From positions 24,101,501 through 24,165,500 of the forward strand of contig NC_092568.1 of assembly GCF_037975245.1 (NCBI RefSeq): 64,000 nt of DNA, given 5' to 3'. Shown piece by piece: positions 23,936 to 36,948 of this stretch (positions within the stretch are counted from its first letter, which is position 1; every line of letters starts with the position of its first letter). The notes under the pieces were generated by a model that was not told where the DNA came from, searched no databases, and saw nothing but the letters and a program-made list of their open reading frames with translations. The position numbers and the translations under genes were made by a program. Source of the DNA: Apostichopus japonicus. Its lineage: Eukaryota; Echinodermata; Holothuroidea; Aspidochirotida; Stichopodidae.

Positions 23936-24830
23936 TGATGCCCAGTTTGTAAACACAATATCTCAAGAAGGGATGGTCTGACCAATTTCATATTTAATGT
24001 GTAGAAGTACCACATTGAGTACAAGAAGCCTATTGTTTTGATGGAGGTCAATGGTCATTTGGGGTCACCAGGGGTCAGATTGTGATGACCCGGTAAACAC
24101 GATATCTCAAGAAGGGAAGCATGGGCAGACCTCATATGTAATGTGTAGTTAGTACCACATTGAGTACAAGAAGTGTAGTGTTTTTGGTGGAGGTCAAAGG
24201 TCATTTGGGGTCACCAGAGGTCAAGATGAGAAAACCTTGTAAACAGCATGGGCAGACCTCCTATTTAATGTGTTAAAGTACCACATTAAGTACAAGAAGC
24301 CTATTGTTTTTGGTGGAGGTCAAAGGTCATTTGGGGTCATAATAGGTCAAATTGTGAAAACCTTGTAAAGATGAACATGATATTTTAAGAAGGGAACCTT
24401 GGGCAGATCTCATATTTGGTTTGTAGATGTACTATATCAAATTTAAGGAGCCTATTATTGCTTTTTTTGGTGGAGGTCAAAGGTCATTTGAAGTCAACAA
24501 ACGCTAAACATTTACTTCACTCCCCTCTTACCTGTCTCTGTAGACTAACGCACATTCCTAAACATAATATCGCATGGAAGCTTGGACAGATACCATATTT
24601 GGTATGTAATTGTACCACATTGACTACAAGAAGCCTAATGTTGTTGGGGGAGGTCAGTGGTCGTTTGAGTTCACCAGGGGTTAAATTTCGAAACCATGTA
24701 ATAATTACACAATAATTCAACAATGGATGATAAATGTCATATTTAGTATGTTGATGTATCTGTCACATTTAGTACAAGAAGCCTGTTGTTGAGGGTCAAC
24801 GGTCATTTCAGGACAGCCTGATACTTGTTT
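23936..24830. repeat. Tandem repeat of ~130-180 bp units carrying AGGTCA direct repeats
   Basis: Each unit contains in order ATATCTCAAGAAGGGA, TGTACCACATTGAGTACAAG, AAGCCTATTGTT and a GGTCA-rich block. Units with the GGTCA block begin near 24041, 24189, 24315, 24472, 24645 and 24790. Three blocks hold the perfect direct repeat AGGTCAAAGGTCA (24191-24203, 24317-24329, 24474-24486), usually followed by GGGGTCA. The array decays towards both ends, and an isolated relic lies near 25445. Confidence 0.85.
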
Positions 24831-27800
24831 GAAATATTTGGAATTCGGTGATCTTAACTGAAGCAGTTCTAAGGGTTTCAAATTGTAGAAAAACATAAGA
24901 TGTTGTATAATGTTGTGAACTTGCTTTAAACTGATCATCCATTCTATGAAGAAAAGTGTACCCATAACTAGTTACTCCTTAGCTCTGCTGCTTGCTTGAT
25001 TTGATCAAAAGCCTGTATGACCAGGTTTGGTGGATCGATGGGAGGGGGGGTGGGGGGGTTGTGTGCAGAAGGTCCAGGGGATGTAACCTCCACGTTTAAT
25101 TATGAAAACCTGAAAGTGTCCCTTTTCATAAACCAAAGTGTCTCTCTGTTTATACTTCAAGAATGTAAAAGAATCTATGCGATGGTGATGGTGTGTGTAC
25201 GTGTATGTGTGTTCAGTATGTGACAACTGTTTTGAAATGCACAGTAAGATTTCATATGCATCTCAAATTTGACTGTATATTTCTTTGGATTTGTTCTCTA
25301 AGCATTACCCATATTGCCATTCCTTGTGCAATTTGATGTCTGATGTAATTTCACGAAGGGTAAAACTTGCTTAAACATATTTGTTGTGTAGAGTTACAGT
25401 ACCTTTAATAGTGAAACTTATGCAAGAGCCCTTTTTATTTTGTAGGTGGATGTCAATGGTCTTTTCAGTTCAATAAAAGACAAAATCTGAAACCTTTTAA
25501 GACAAACTCCAGCAGCACTGTACTGTAAATTGTGATTGAATTGGATACTAGTTATGTACGTAGGTGGTTCTGCATTAGTGTAAGAACCTTGTTGATCACT
25601 TGAAGTCAATAAACAGGCATACCTTACATACATGTGCATAAATTTGTTATTAACTATTGTTTAACTTGATAAAACTTTTTGGATTTACTTGACTCCTCTC
25701 TAACCTGTCTCCAAACAACACCTATGCATTATAAATGCATTTCAATCTACCTTAAAACTTACACAAATTTGTACCTTTTTAGCATTGGGCCTACATTGAA
25801 CCACTTCTGGGTCAGTATCCGCACCTCTTTTAGCATTCTACGAACACCGTGATCTACTAGTTCTGTCTCGATTTTAACATCATTCTGAATCTCATCGTTA
25901 TTGTCCAGTGTTGTGAATTGTTATCATTCTCTATCAAGTTGTTTGCAGACAGGTAGCCTAAGTATTTATGTTCATAAATACCCTACTACCCTATTAAACC
26001 AGACAAAGTTTGGGGTTTTCAATCCAATTATCGTCACCATGATCACTTGGCTGTGTTAAATGTCAGAAACAATCACTTTGTAGACATCAAATCCTCAGTA
26101 TGTAAATTGTGTATTGTAAAGGCTACATCACTTCACTGCTGCTAGAGTCCTTGCTACAGACTGAGATGTCAGAAACAATAACTTGTATTATCAAATCCTT
26201 ATTGTCTTAGTTATATACATCTTAATCAACATTCACTTTACCATTTATACTGCCTCAATCCTTTCTGCAGATTGTAATTATGGCTGTGAACTTATCTCTG
26301 TTTATATCCTGGGATATAATGTTATCACTTGCCAAGGTCAGGGCTGGGTCGGCCTGATTAGAAATAATTTCCTTCATAAGTTTTGTTTCAGGTCATTTCC
26401 TGCTTGTCAGTCATTCTGATCCTAGAGTTGTCATATATGCGACTGTCTCTGTTGAGGGCTATAGGGACTGCCACAAGAGTATAAAAGCAATTTGTTGCAA
26501 AAGTTGGTGAAAGATGTCAGCAAACCTCTGACTAATTATTCAAAATGTGATTGCAATTATTTTAACTGAATTCCATGATAAGTTTTTTTGAATGAGTGAG
26601 TAAATTTATTACCTAATTTGATTCATTCTCAGTAATTGGTTGTCCAGACTCTTTTCTTTATTTAGTATTAATCACATGTATGCAAATGTTGAAAACTTCC
26701 AAATTTCGGGACTTTTATTACGTACTTATTTGAAATGAATCTTGACTCGTCCAGCTAGGTCAATGAACTACGTATTGTTATGGAAGCCTTGAGAATGAAT
26801 AACATAAAGAAAATTACTCAACATCAACTGAAAAAAAACTGCTTTAAGTGAAGTGGCTGATCTCTTAAATATCAACTATGTGGTATTTAAGTCCCACATC
26901 GTTTTATTTTAAAATTTAGTTATCATAGTTTAAGTCTATATGTGAATTGAGAGCAGTGACAAAAAAAAATACTTAAACATAATACTAATACATAATAATA
27001 AACAGGGATGTGTAAGATGATTGGCAGACCAGTTTGTCAGGATTTATTGCGCTCTACGTTCTGTTCCAATACACTTTCATCTCAATGTACCTGGTGGGCT
27101 GGAAACCTTTATTATGCAACCAACCTTCTTTCAGTCATAGATATATGCAACAGTAAGGGAAGCACAAAACTTACAGACTATTAAATCTTACATAGCTATA
27201 TGATATGATCACAATACAGGTAACACATTGACACCACTACCTAAGACAAAAATCAGGTAAATATCGCAGAGTTTAGAGGGCAGCAAATATACACTATACG
27301 GTATGACCACAGATAATCTGATGAGGAAATTAAAAATTTGTAAAAACAGTTCGTTGTTAGTAATACTTGTATATATTGGCTTGTTCCTTTGAACAAAGGC
27401 TTATGAAGACATTAATTAGTCTTAATTTCCATCCTAGATATATTATTATCAAGTTTTATCAGCATTCCAGAAATTGAGATGTAGGTTGGTTAGGGGAGGG
27501 AAGGGTGTTAGGAAAGGGGAGGTGCATTGTGTTTTGAGTGCAAGGAAAGAATGGCTCACCACATCTTTTCCCTTGCCCACACTCGTTATTTTTCATAAAC
27601 ACAATTTCCTTTTAGGACGATTAAAATTAGAAATTTCTGAAAGAAATTGACTTGAATCCTGAACATGTGGAAAATTGGAAGTATTTAAACATTCTTATGA
27701 AATTTTTTATTTGTCCTACTAGAGTAGTAAGGACATATTTATGTGATTTTGTATATGTACAGTATACCACAGAAAGACCAAAAAACAAAAACAGACGAAA

Positions 27801-28826
27801 AATCACAGTCTGAAGTTTAGTTGAGCATTGACCCAACCAACCTTGAACTTTTGTTATCATCAAATATGCCAATGTCGATCTAATTTGTTCTGTAACCCCT
27901 GATGCCCTGGTGGGTAATTAGAAAGATTTGGTAACTAGGTCATCCTTTGTTTCCTAAATATAGTGTTTAAAATCTACCCACACAAACAGTAAGGCCTCTC
28001 TGAATGCAGAAAGTCTTCTCAAGCATTTTCGATAAAATAACTGTCACAGAATTTTTTTCCAGCCAGCAGTCTGGGCAATGGATATGATAGTTTTGCTTTG
28101 TAAAGTTTTGCTTTGTAATATCTAATTTTTTGGGTTGGTGACAGGGATTTCACTTCTTTGTGTCCAGTGAGCTGTATTATGTGACTAACTTGATTATACA
28201 TAGCTTCCTTGGCACTGCCCGACCACCAAACAAAGACCATTGACTAACAAGCTCTAATTTAATCCTTGTTACCCCCACTGACAAAGAGGAAACTGATAAT
28301 AAACTTTGCTCAAATGTGGCTCTGTTTTTTTTCTACAGCTAAAGGAAATCACTTCACCATAAAAGGTTGGTCGTGCATTTTGGGCTTGTTTTGTTTCTCG
28401 TCCTTTTTTTTTGTAACCACTTTTGTTGTCTCTTTGTCCACTCAGTGAATCAATTATGGAACTGACCATTTTGAATCATTTTACTCAGATGACTGTATGC
28501 TGTCACATGGGAAGTGAGCACTCCAACACTGAGCATTGCAACCAAGATCGTTTATCATTGTTTACCTTATGTGTCGGTCACATTATAGCCAATTCTTCTG
28601 TCTACGTGCTTTGTTAAAGTGTTTTTGTGAGTGTGTGTCTCCTTGAAGCTTGCCAAATGGGTTTTGCAGTTGTTCTCTTCAGCACTCATTAAGTAATTTA
28701 CTTCACAGCTTTTGTTTTCATGCCACTCAAAAAAACTTATCTTGGTGATGCATCTTCAGTTTGTTGTGTGCAATTTTAATGAGAATAACTCTGTGTCTTT
28801 TTTCCCACTGGAATGGTTATTGGCAG

Positions 28827-28851
28827 CATAAATGTGGATTTCGTAAAGATG
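28827..28851 (+). CDS. Candidate ATG-bearing mini-exon of the BTBD17-like gene
   Basis: A 25-bp segment is framed by an acceptor (TTGGCAG, ending 28826) and a strong donor (GTAAGT at 28852). Its last three bases are ATG. Joined to the exon at 32988 it gives an in-frame protein start M-T-E-A-R-G and fixes the total coding length at 1488 nt. The phase agreement is suggestive, but the exon is tiny and the intron is 4.1 kb, so a start at 33021 (MMPAAG) inside the next exon, or another upstream exon, is also possible. Confidence 0.4.
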
Positions 28852-31800
28852 GTAAGTGCCGAGTTCTATCCTTCAAGTTAATATTCCTTTTTGTTATCAT
28901 TTTACACAGCATTCTTTTGTGGAAGTTTTAAGATATTTTCGTTCAGTTTACCAATTTCTGTAAGATTTTCAGTTTTGTATAGGCTACTCCTATACTGTTC
29001 ACTGTAGTAAAGTAATATGCATACATTAGTTTATACGTTGTGACTATAAATTTCAAAAGAGGAAAACATGTGGGAGAGGGAGAAGGGTGGGGGGGGGGAG
29101 AGGGATGGGATATGGAAGGAGGATAACTTACAACAAACATTCATTTATGCTGGCTCACAAAGAGCCCTTAGGTTGTAAAATTTAACAGTTCCTACTGTAG
29201 TTTTCCTAGTTGTAGGCTCTAAACAGTATTATTAGATATTGTGTCATTTTCAGAAATTTTCCAATTAAAATTATAGTATATTAAAGGGGGGGGGATTATA
29301 TTTTAGTTTTAAGGCACATTCTGACTTACTTTGCATCTGCATCTTCACGAAAGGTTCACAAAAAAAATTCTGTAGTTGTAGAAATCTTTCAAAGCCTTAA
29401 AAAATTCATTCGCATCCTAAGATCATTTACCGTACATGTGTTTGTCAAGCCAACAGCTTTCCTTTTTTTGCCTTTTACAATTCTAATCATCTGTTAAACT
29501 TGAATAAAGCATTTTCCTGCAATAACACTACATTGATTAGAGCAGAAGCACAGCTAGGAGAAAGCTTTGGACGTGTCTCTTGCTCTATCTCTTCATTGGT
29601 ACTAGTAAATTAGTTTGGTATGCTGGTTATCAAATTGTTAAAATAAACTTTCTTCACTATCTTTGAAAACTCTGCAGGTGGGTCTATGGTTTAAAATTTT
29701 TCTGTAGTATTAACTGGAGTATATCTTTATTCCTACCCACCTCCACCCCTCCGAACAAAGATAAAATTTTTTGGATAATTTACGTTCATAGATTCAATTA
29801 TTGGTAGTTACTGTTGCACGTAAGAAACATGCTGTCTTAAACGATTGCCTAATATATACTTGTTACTTGAATGTCCAGGGAATATTTTTTCAAATACTTA
29901 ACAAAACTCATGCAAGACCAGTTTAAAGTGACAAGACTAATAAAATATGGCAAAGGGATGGGGGGGGGGGGGGGGTTGTTATCTTAGTTGAGAGGTTATT
30001 TATCTTCTGGCCTTCATTTAATAACGAACGCAGGATTCCTATGTACATCAGCTACATTGAAACACACTGGAAAACATTTCTTTTTAAATTTTGTTTTGTT
30101 TTGTCAGTGTTCTCAATGAAAATTATTTCACTAAATCTACCGAGAAATTGATAGCGTCTTTCAAAAATAAAATTGCATAGTTTCTCTTAAGTTTCTCACT
30201 TTAGAATTTACTGTCGTGGCATGCTGTAATTGTGAAAACTTCCAATTTTTTTTATATTTGTATAATTTATCGGAGATCTTTTGACTCAATTTATTCTCTT
30301 CCAATATACTGTACCATTGTGAAATGATTCTTGGTGTACAATGGTCAAAATAAATGCAGTGTGTATGTGCACTATACAGATATTTTTGCTGACCAAAATG
30401 TAATGGCCAAGCTACATGTGTTGCAGACTTTGGAAAATAAACTGAATATAAACACAAATTTTGTAAGATGAAAAAAAAAAGAAGACATTTCTACCAAGCA
30501 GAAGTTGATTATGACAAATATGTACTGCATGGTATCTGTGTCATTACAGTTAGTGAAAACCACATCCATATTATCTAGCCTATATTGTTAGTATATATAA
30601 TGAATGCTAATGTACCATTTATATTGCAGGGAGGTGGTACTGGAATAGCAACCATCTTTAATAAACCATATTTTGCATTTCATTATACAGTAAACACAAA
30701 CATGAATAGATGTAAAATATGAAAGTCAAGTAAGATCATACTGTCGTTCCCTGATGTCATTTCGAATTTTTGCTGTATTTCACAAATATAAAGGAATATG
30801 AAAACCCTGATAAAACATCAGAAGAAAGTAATATTGCTGTTGACTAAAATGTAATTTTAACAAAAGTTAAATGGTGTATAGAGTGTGTTTATGTCTCTTA
30901 AGGCTGTTGGTAAATTCTTGTGTGGTAAATGACAGTCGCGAGTCTTAAAGTAAAGATTAAGCATAAAATAAAAAGAAATCCTCTGCATGCATCACAGAAT
31001 TGAGTATACTTTTTAATATCCATGAAAGTGTAAATTGTCACTTGCGGTAATCCATTTCGGAAGAAAGTCATCAGAGGAAAAGTTGCATATTAAACCATTT
31101 TGTTTAGAGGTAGTGTTAGAGTAGATTTAAGCACTTAAATTTGAAAGAGAGAGTTATGATCACTGTGTAATCTAGTATACAGTTAAGTAATGTAACATAG
31201 CATAACTTGGAACTGATTCTGTGTGTTTGTGATTGATTGTTTGGAAGGGGAAGGGGTACAAGAGGGTGATGGAGGGGTGGGGAAAGATCTCCCTAAGCTC
31301 TTACTTGCTTCCACCCTTTGGTTGGTTGTGTAATGTATATGTGTAATATCGCTCCTATCAGGGAGTTGTTGCTCCTATTGAACATTTATTGTACTGTATA
31401 CTGAACCTTTGATATCTTGAGCAAGGAAGATATATATATTTTTTAGAATGGAATGCAAAACCAGTTATCTTTCTAGGAGTATTAGTCATGTGCCTAACTA
31501 TCATCTCAGCAATCCAACTGTATTCTTAGGCCAATATCCCTGGTTACCAGTTCTTGATAAGGGTTAAAAGCCTCTACTGTACCTTGAATACTGTGTAAAC
31601 CCAGGATCACATCTTTAAGATTAACTGGATATAAAGATCTTCAAGAGCATTTTACCTGTACACATTTACAGTAATAGTGCTGTGTCCGGCCAACAATTTA
31701 AAGTACAGTACGACCAAATTTGTTATCTTTGACTCATATTAATGAAAGTTTAATTTAAAATTGTTGATATCATCATTCTTGCTTTTGCTCCAAGTTTAAG

Positions 31801-32987
31801 CTTTCTGGTAATGGGGAACATTTTCATCAATTTCAAAAAAATTCATTTTTGTAGCCTTGCATGGTGTAGTTTAGATTCAGTACCATTGCAAACTTTGAAT
31901 ACTGAAAGCTGTAGTTTAGACTAGAACTCTATGTACTTTACTTCATCTCATCATTCATGTAGAAGTATCAGATGCATGACGCTAGAGCTACGGTAAAAAG
32001 TCTAGAAGCTTCCATTTGTTATCATGCAAAATTTTGTATTATATACCATAGATGAATATTCAATTATTTGTTGGTTTTATACTATTGTTTAATACAGTAA
32101 TGTTGCCTTTCTTCCATGTTTCAAAATGGAAGTTCTTCTTGTCTCTCCACTGGTAAAAGAAACAAAAAATATATAAACAGCAACTAGACATATACAGTTA
32201 AAACCAACACAAAAACAAAATATGTGAAACCCTCCAAAATAAAAAAATGTGAGTTGTACAAATTCATGCAGATCACAATTTAAAAAGTGTAATAGTAATT
32301 TATGGGATTGCAAACTTCTGCTTGTGTTACATGCCATTTTGTCTTTCAGAGCTTTAAGGTGTGCACAGTGCCAAAGTTTCAAAGTTACTACAATGTTTTT
32401 AGTCATTACGTGCCCTAATTCCTTCCCATTTTGGATTATTTAATTCACTTCATTCCATTTTAAATTGGTCGGTAGACAATGGAAAATCTGAAACATTTGA
32501 GTTGATTCAATTGATTTCTATAAATCTACAAATCATGTGGTCTATTTGAGCTATTTTAATAAGTTCATTCCATCTTCTACTGAGTACTGTACATGCTTGC
32601 AACACTTTTCAAGTAGATCATGAAAAATTTAATGTTGAAACTTTCGAGGGACGTTGTAAAAGAAACATCTGTTAGTGCAGGTCGCATTTAACTATTAGTG
32701 TAGTTTGAGATAGCTCAACAGATTAATTCACAAACTGCAAATAGTGAACAGGCATTTCACAGTAACTTTTCATAGTTTAAATTACGTAATGGGCAACTGA
32801 AAAGAAGATATTCAAGAAAGACTCCTAATCCTGCTCCTTGGTTGGACTGTCACATACTGTATGTACTGTATCAGCACTAAATTGCAAGGCTGTCTGAATT
32901 CATCCTTCTAAGCTGATTTCAGTACATTGTGGTAATAATAAGTAGCTATTCGTCTGCAATTCTCTCTCTCTCTGTTCCATTGTTCAG
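28852..32987 (+). other. Probable intron 1 of the BTBD17-like gene
   Basis: The interval has GTAAGT at its left and a (TC)n tract ending in TTGTTCAG at its right. It contains G homopolymers (29087-29098, 29960-29975) and AT-rich sequence, with no other exon that I can support. Confidence 0.4.
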
Positions 32988-35900
32988 ACGGAGGCCCGTG
33001 GCAACCACATTGGCCACAGGATGATGCCTGCAGCAGGTGTTCCTGGAGGAGTTATTGCTGCAGTGGGTGGGGCTAACGAGCCACCGCCCCTCCCGGCGGT
33101 CTTTGTGAATTCGTCCAGTCAGCTGCAGCCTCCGATCACCGTCTCAGGGAATCAGGAGGACGATGATGACTCTGTCTCCTCAAATGGTCAGTGACAGATT
33201 TAAAAAAATGAAGAATGTCTCAAAGTTCTCTGAATTTGAGATTGAATGCTTAAAATCTGAATTGAAATTATAAAATATAAATTGCCATTGGGGTTGTGGG
33301 AGAGGGGTGATGAGGGACAGGGTGGCATTTTACAACACTCAAGGGTCCAATTCCAGAATGCGTATTTAAAAAGAGATGATATTTCTTTCATGCCCTATCA
33401 CCATGGTTCATGGTATTAAACAAACACATTTTAATGCAAATAACCTCCTCGAAATTAATGAAGAATGAGTTGTCATTATTACGCAGATTCATTCAAAATT
33501 GACCAGGTATCCGTCCATTCATAATTTACAGTTGCCATTAATACTGTACAGTAGCCGCATAAGCGCTGTGCAATCAAATCTGCAGGTTCACTCCACAGTA
33601 TGGCACATGTACCATAGAACTTACAGTGGGTTTAATAATTCACGTTCTATTCAAATATTCCAGACGGTAGATGAAACATTATTACCGCAGTAACGCGTCA
33701 CAAGCTAGAGTGGAGAGCAGAGGCAAATATACCTCAATAATGTGGGCTTCACATACGATGAAAAGTAATAAAGCTTCGTTTGAATTTGGAGGAGTCAGTG
33801 AACTTTCACTGCCATATGATTTTCCCATTAATACCTGTAGCTGGTTATTGATGTACCTGAGTGGTAGATGCATTGCATTGCATGGATGTCTTCTAGGAGT
33901 GAATTGTTAATAAGTTTTATGTATTGCTCATGATTCATGGAAAACATACCAAAGAAAGGGGATTTTTTTGTGGTTATCTATGCAATACTGCATGTTCTGT
34001 TGTTAACAGGAGCATAGCATTAAAGTTTCCATGTGTCAGTGACAAGAACATATTTATAGTTACTTTGGATAAAACAATGTGTGGTGAATGTGGTCTTTGT
34101 CAGTTGCTATCAGTACGTATATTCTGCCCTCAAAACCTGTTAGCAAGAAATTTGAGTCTGTATCGGGAATGGATTGATTCATAATTTACCAGCATGCCAG
34201 GTATGTGTCATTACCTTGTCTTACCCTTTCCTCAACTCCCAACCCCCCCCCCCCCCCTCACTGCCTCACCAACACACATACACTTTCTCCTTCTCCTCCG
34301 AAAGGTGATTCTTATGCAGTTCTGTAGAATAAAATAAAATTTGACATATATAAATTTGAGTGAATGAAACTTGCTTTTGATTTGCTTTAAATGTTAAGAG
34401 GACCAAAGATTGTGAAGAGCTTTTCAGTTTTTACCTTTAAAAGAGTAAGAGAGTAAGAGAGAAAGCAGTGCTTTTGCACTGAGCAGGACTACCCTCATTA
34501 AAGATGACAATAATAATTTTTTTTTAAAAAGTACACTGAATTTTCTGCGATTCTCTCTTACCTACATGTACCTCCTCTCTCCTATTACACTTTCTCATCT
34601 TAACATGCAGTCAATACAAATTTACTGCTGTAAGGAGCAGTTTACAGGTGGTTGATTCACTGTGCTTCAGTATAAAGTTCAGTGTAGTAATTCAAAGTTT
34701 TCTTGTTTCTGTACTGTGTTTATATGCAGCATATAACCTATATACCACATTACTGTACATTTAAATGTATGTATTGTATGCACAGTGCGATGTATGTGGG
34801 CAAGTACAAACTACAGTAAAGCTTTTATCTATTTGTTTGGAATATTGCTATTCTGTAATTAGCAATTTGGAGACATTGTAGATATTAAATGACTATAAAA
34901 CAATGCCACTTATTCATAATTTTAACCAAACATTCCATTAAGTGATTAATACGATAAAGTACGTTGTCCAAAAATAAGATTGTGACTTAATTCACTTTTG
35001 TTTTCCAGGAAAGTTTATTCATGTAAACAATTGCCCATAACTGCCATTGTTTCTTTGTGTAGAAACTTGGTATACAGTGCATTTACCTGTCCCTTTTCTT
35101 CTTTTTTCCCTGTAGGAAAGGACTGTTTTGGAAATGAGCGTCAAGCACTCCGGGACCTGGAAAGGTTTTTCAACAACACCTTGATGAGTGATATACGCCT
35201 CAAAGTAGACTTTGAAACTTTCCACGCCCACAAGTTGGTCCTGGTGCGTTCTAGCGAAGTCTTTGAGAGGATGTTCAGTTCAGACTGGACGGATCCAGCT
35301 AAGCAGGTACAGTCATTCTCTACTTCATAAATGGTTTATATGTTATAAAAATTGAAATATTAATTGTTATTAAAACAGATAATCTTTTTAAAAGATCATC
35401 GAAGGTGTAACACAGCAAATATTTTGTGCACTCCTAGTGTGACCTATGATCTATGTTATATGTGTCTATTCATTGAACTAAATTCCTTTCCAAATCAAGT
35501 CAGTTTACAATGACCATCTACTTGATCCACCATTTGGTATGTGAGTCATTAAATCTGCATTGTTGGTTTTGCATTCTGCTATATTTACAAGAACTCTATC
35601 ACGGCCGGTGCACAGCAGTCTATTTCTGAGCGAATCTTAGTAAGGTACTTAGAATTAGTAAATCCGTTTTTTCCCTAATTGTGAAGGGGATAAATATCAC
35701 CCCCAAAATAGTATCAAATTTTTATTTATAAAAAAAGGCTTGTCAGAAATTTACATGTTTTTGGGTGGTTTTTGGTTTTATTTAAATATTTTTTTATCCA
35801 ACACGAGGATTCAACTTGCTTATTGGTTGGTTTCTCTTTCATTGTAATTGCAGGAAATAGAGTTAGTAGAGGAACCAGAGTGCACTGACATCTTTCCAGC

Positions 35901-36948
35901 GTTCTTGAGGTATTTATACAGCTGTCATATCAAACTGACCCTTGAGAATACTCTACCGGTCCTCATGCTGGCGGACAAGTACAACGTTGTCGATCTACGG
36001 CAAGTCTGTATAGGCTTCGCGACACAGAACATCATACCTAAATTGCCATTAAAGGATGTTTTCCACATCTGGTACCAGTACGCGACAAAGTGCTACCACC
36101 AGAAGCTTATACGAGCCTGCATCATAGCGCTGTCACCCAAAGCAGACGACATCATCTCTCAGCAGGAATGGAGCCAGGAGTGGATCGCTCTAGACAAACA
36201 TCAATTGATTCAGTTTCTGAAGAGCTCAGACCTGGCTGTCAGAAACGAACTGACCTTGTTCAGGGCGCTCCTCAAGTGGATAGAATCACCAAAGTATCCC
36301 GAGAGGAGCAAAGACATGGAGAAACTCCTGGGGGAACTGATCGAGTTCATAAGATTTCCCGTAATGACCGCGGAGCAGTTGGAGCATCTCGAGAGGTTGC
36401 GAGTGGTGGAACAGTACCACAGCATCTTCGTGCCGCATCTCCTGGAGGCCTACAAGTATAACGCTCTCACGCTGGAGAGCAGGGCGGCATGCAAGGACTC
36501 GTGCACACCGAGGTACATGGTAAGAAACTACACAGATCTCAGGTGGGATAAGCGGATAGTCCTCTCAGATTACTCAAAGTTTGTCAAGTTCACTGAGGTG
36601 ATGCCAAGGTTTTCGACCAGGTCGTCATCGTACCCTCACACCAGTTGGGATTGGGAGGTGAAAATCTACCCAAAGGGTTCCTCCTCCAACAATGAGGACT
36701 TCAGGGTGGTCCTTTACTCCAATGTGGTTCTGGACCAGCCGAGAGCAGTGGAGTACATGGTCTCCATCGTCAACAACGAAGAGGTGTTAACGACAGTCAC
36801 CGGTAAAAAGAACTTCACAAAGTCAAGATATTTCACTGATACAGATATCGACAAGAAAGTCACAGTGGATAAATTGATGGCTGAGAATTCTCCTTACCTA
36901 GTGGACGACAACCTGCATATTCAAGTGAGAATTAAGCCGATCCTGTGA
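32988..36948 (+). CDS. BTBD17: BTB-BACK domain protein, BTBD17-like
   Basis: Three coding exons join in frame: 32988-33186 (ends phase 1), 35116-35306 and 35854-36948, all with GT/AG borders. With the candidate ATG mini-exon the protein is 495 residues, close to vertebrate BTBD17. An acidic, Pro/Ser-rich N-terminal tail (to about residue 67) precedes the BTB/POZ fold (about 85-175: SDIRLKVDFETFHAHKLVL, then YLYSCHIKLTL). A BACK helical domain (about 185-295) follows. The C-terminal beta-rich region contains RNYTDLRWDK and ends NSPYLVDDNLHIQVRIKPIL, the part most typical of BTBD17. BTB domains dimerise or bind cullin-3; BTBD17's own role is poorly known. Vertebrate family members have a signal peptide, which this model lacks. 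Confidence 0.87.
33187..35853 (+). other. Introns of the BTBD17-like gene
   Basis: Two introns (33187-35115 and 35307-35853) frame the middle coding exon at 35116-35306. The first holds a 15-C run (34243-34257). No mobile element was recognised in either. Confidence 0.75.

Larger units (their letters stand above)
22127..28826. other. Repeat-rich non-coding interval
   Basis: No gene is supported here. It holds a 14-G run (22325-22338), a GGTAAATAAGCACC repeat cluster (22990-23365) and the AGGTCA-bearing array (23936-24830), with a stray related unit near 25445. 25.6-28.8 kb shows no repeat structure I could recognise. Open frames are short and lack domains. Confidence 0.55.

Noticed and set aside
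22990-24830. CRISPR array
   Set aside because: The repeats are long, diverged and lack uniform spacers, and the DNA is eukaryotic.
36090-36461. 123-codon frame overlapping the BTBD17-like last exon
   Set aside because: It is a shadow frame of the long conserved exon, which is read in another frame.
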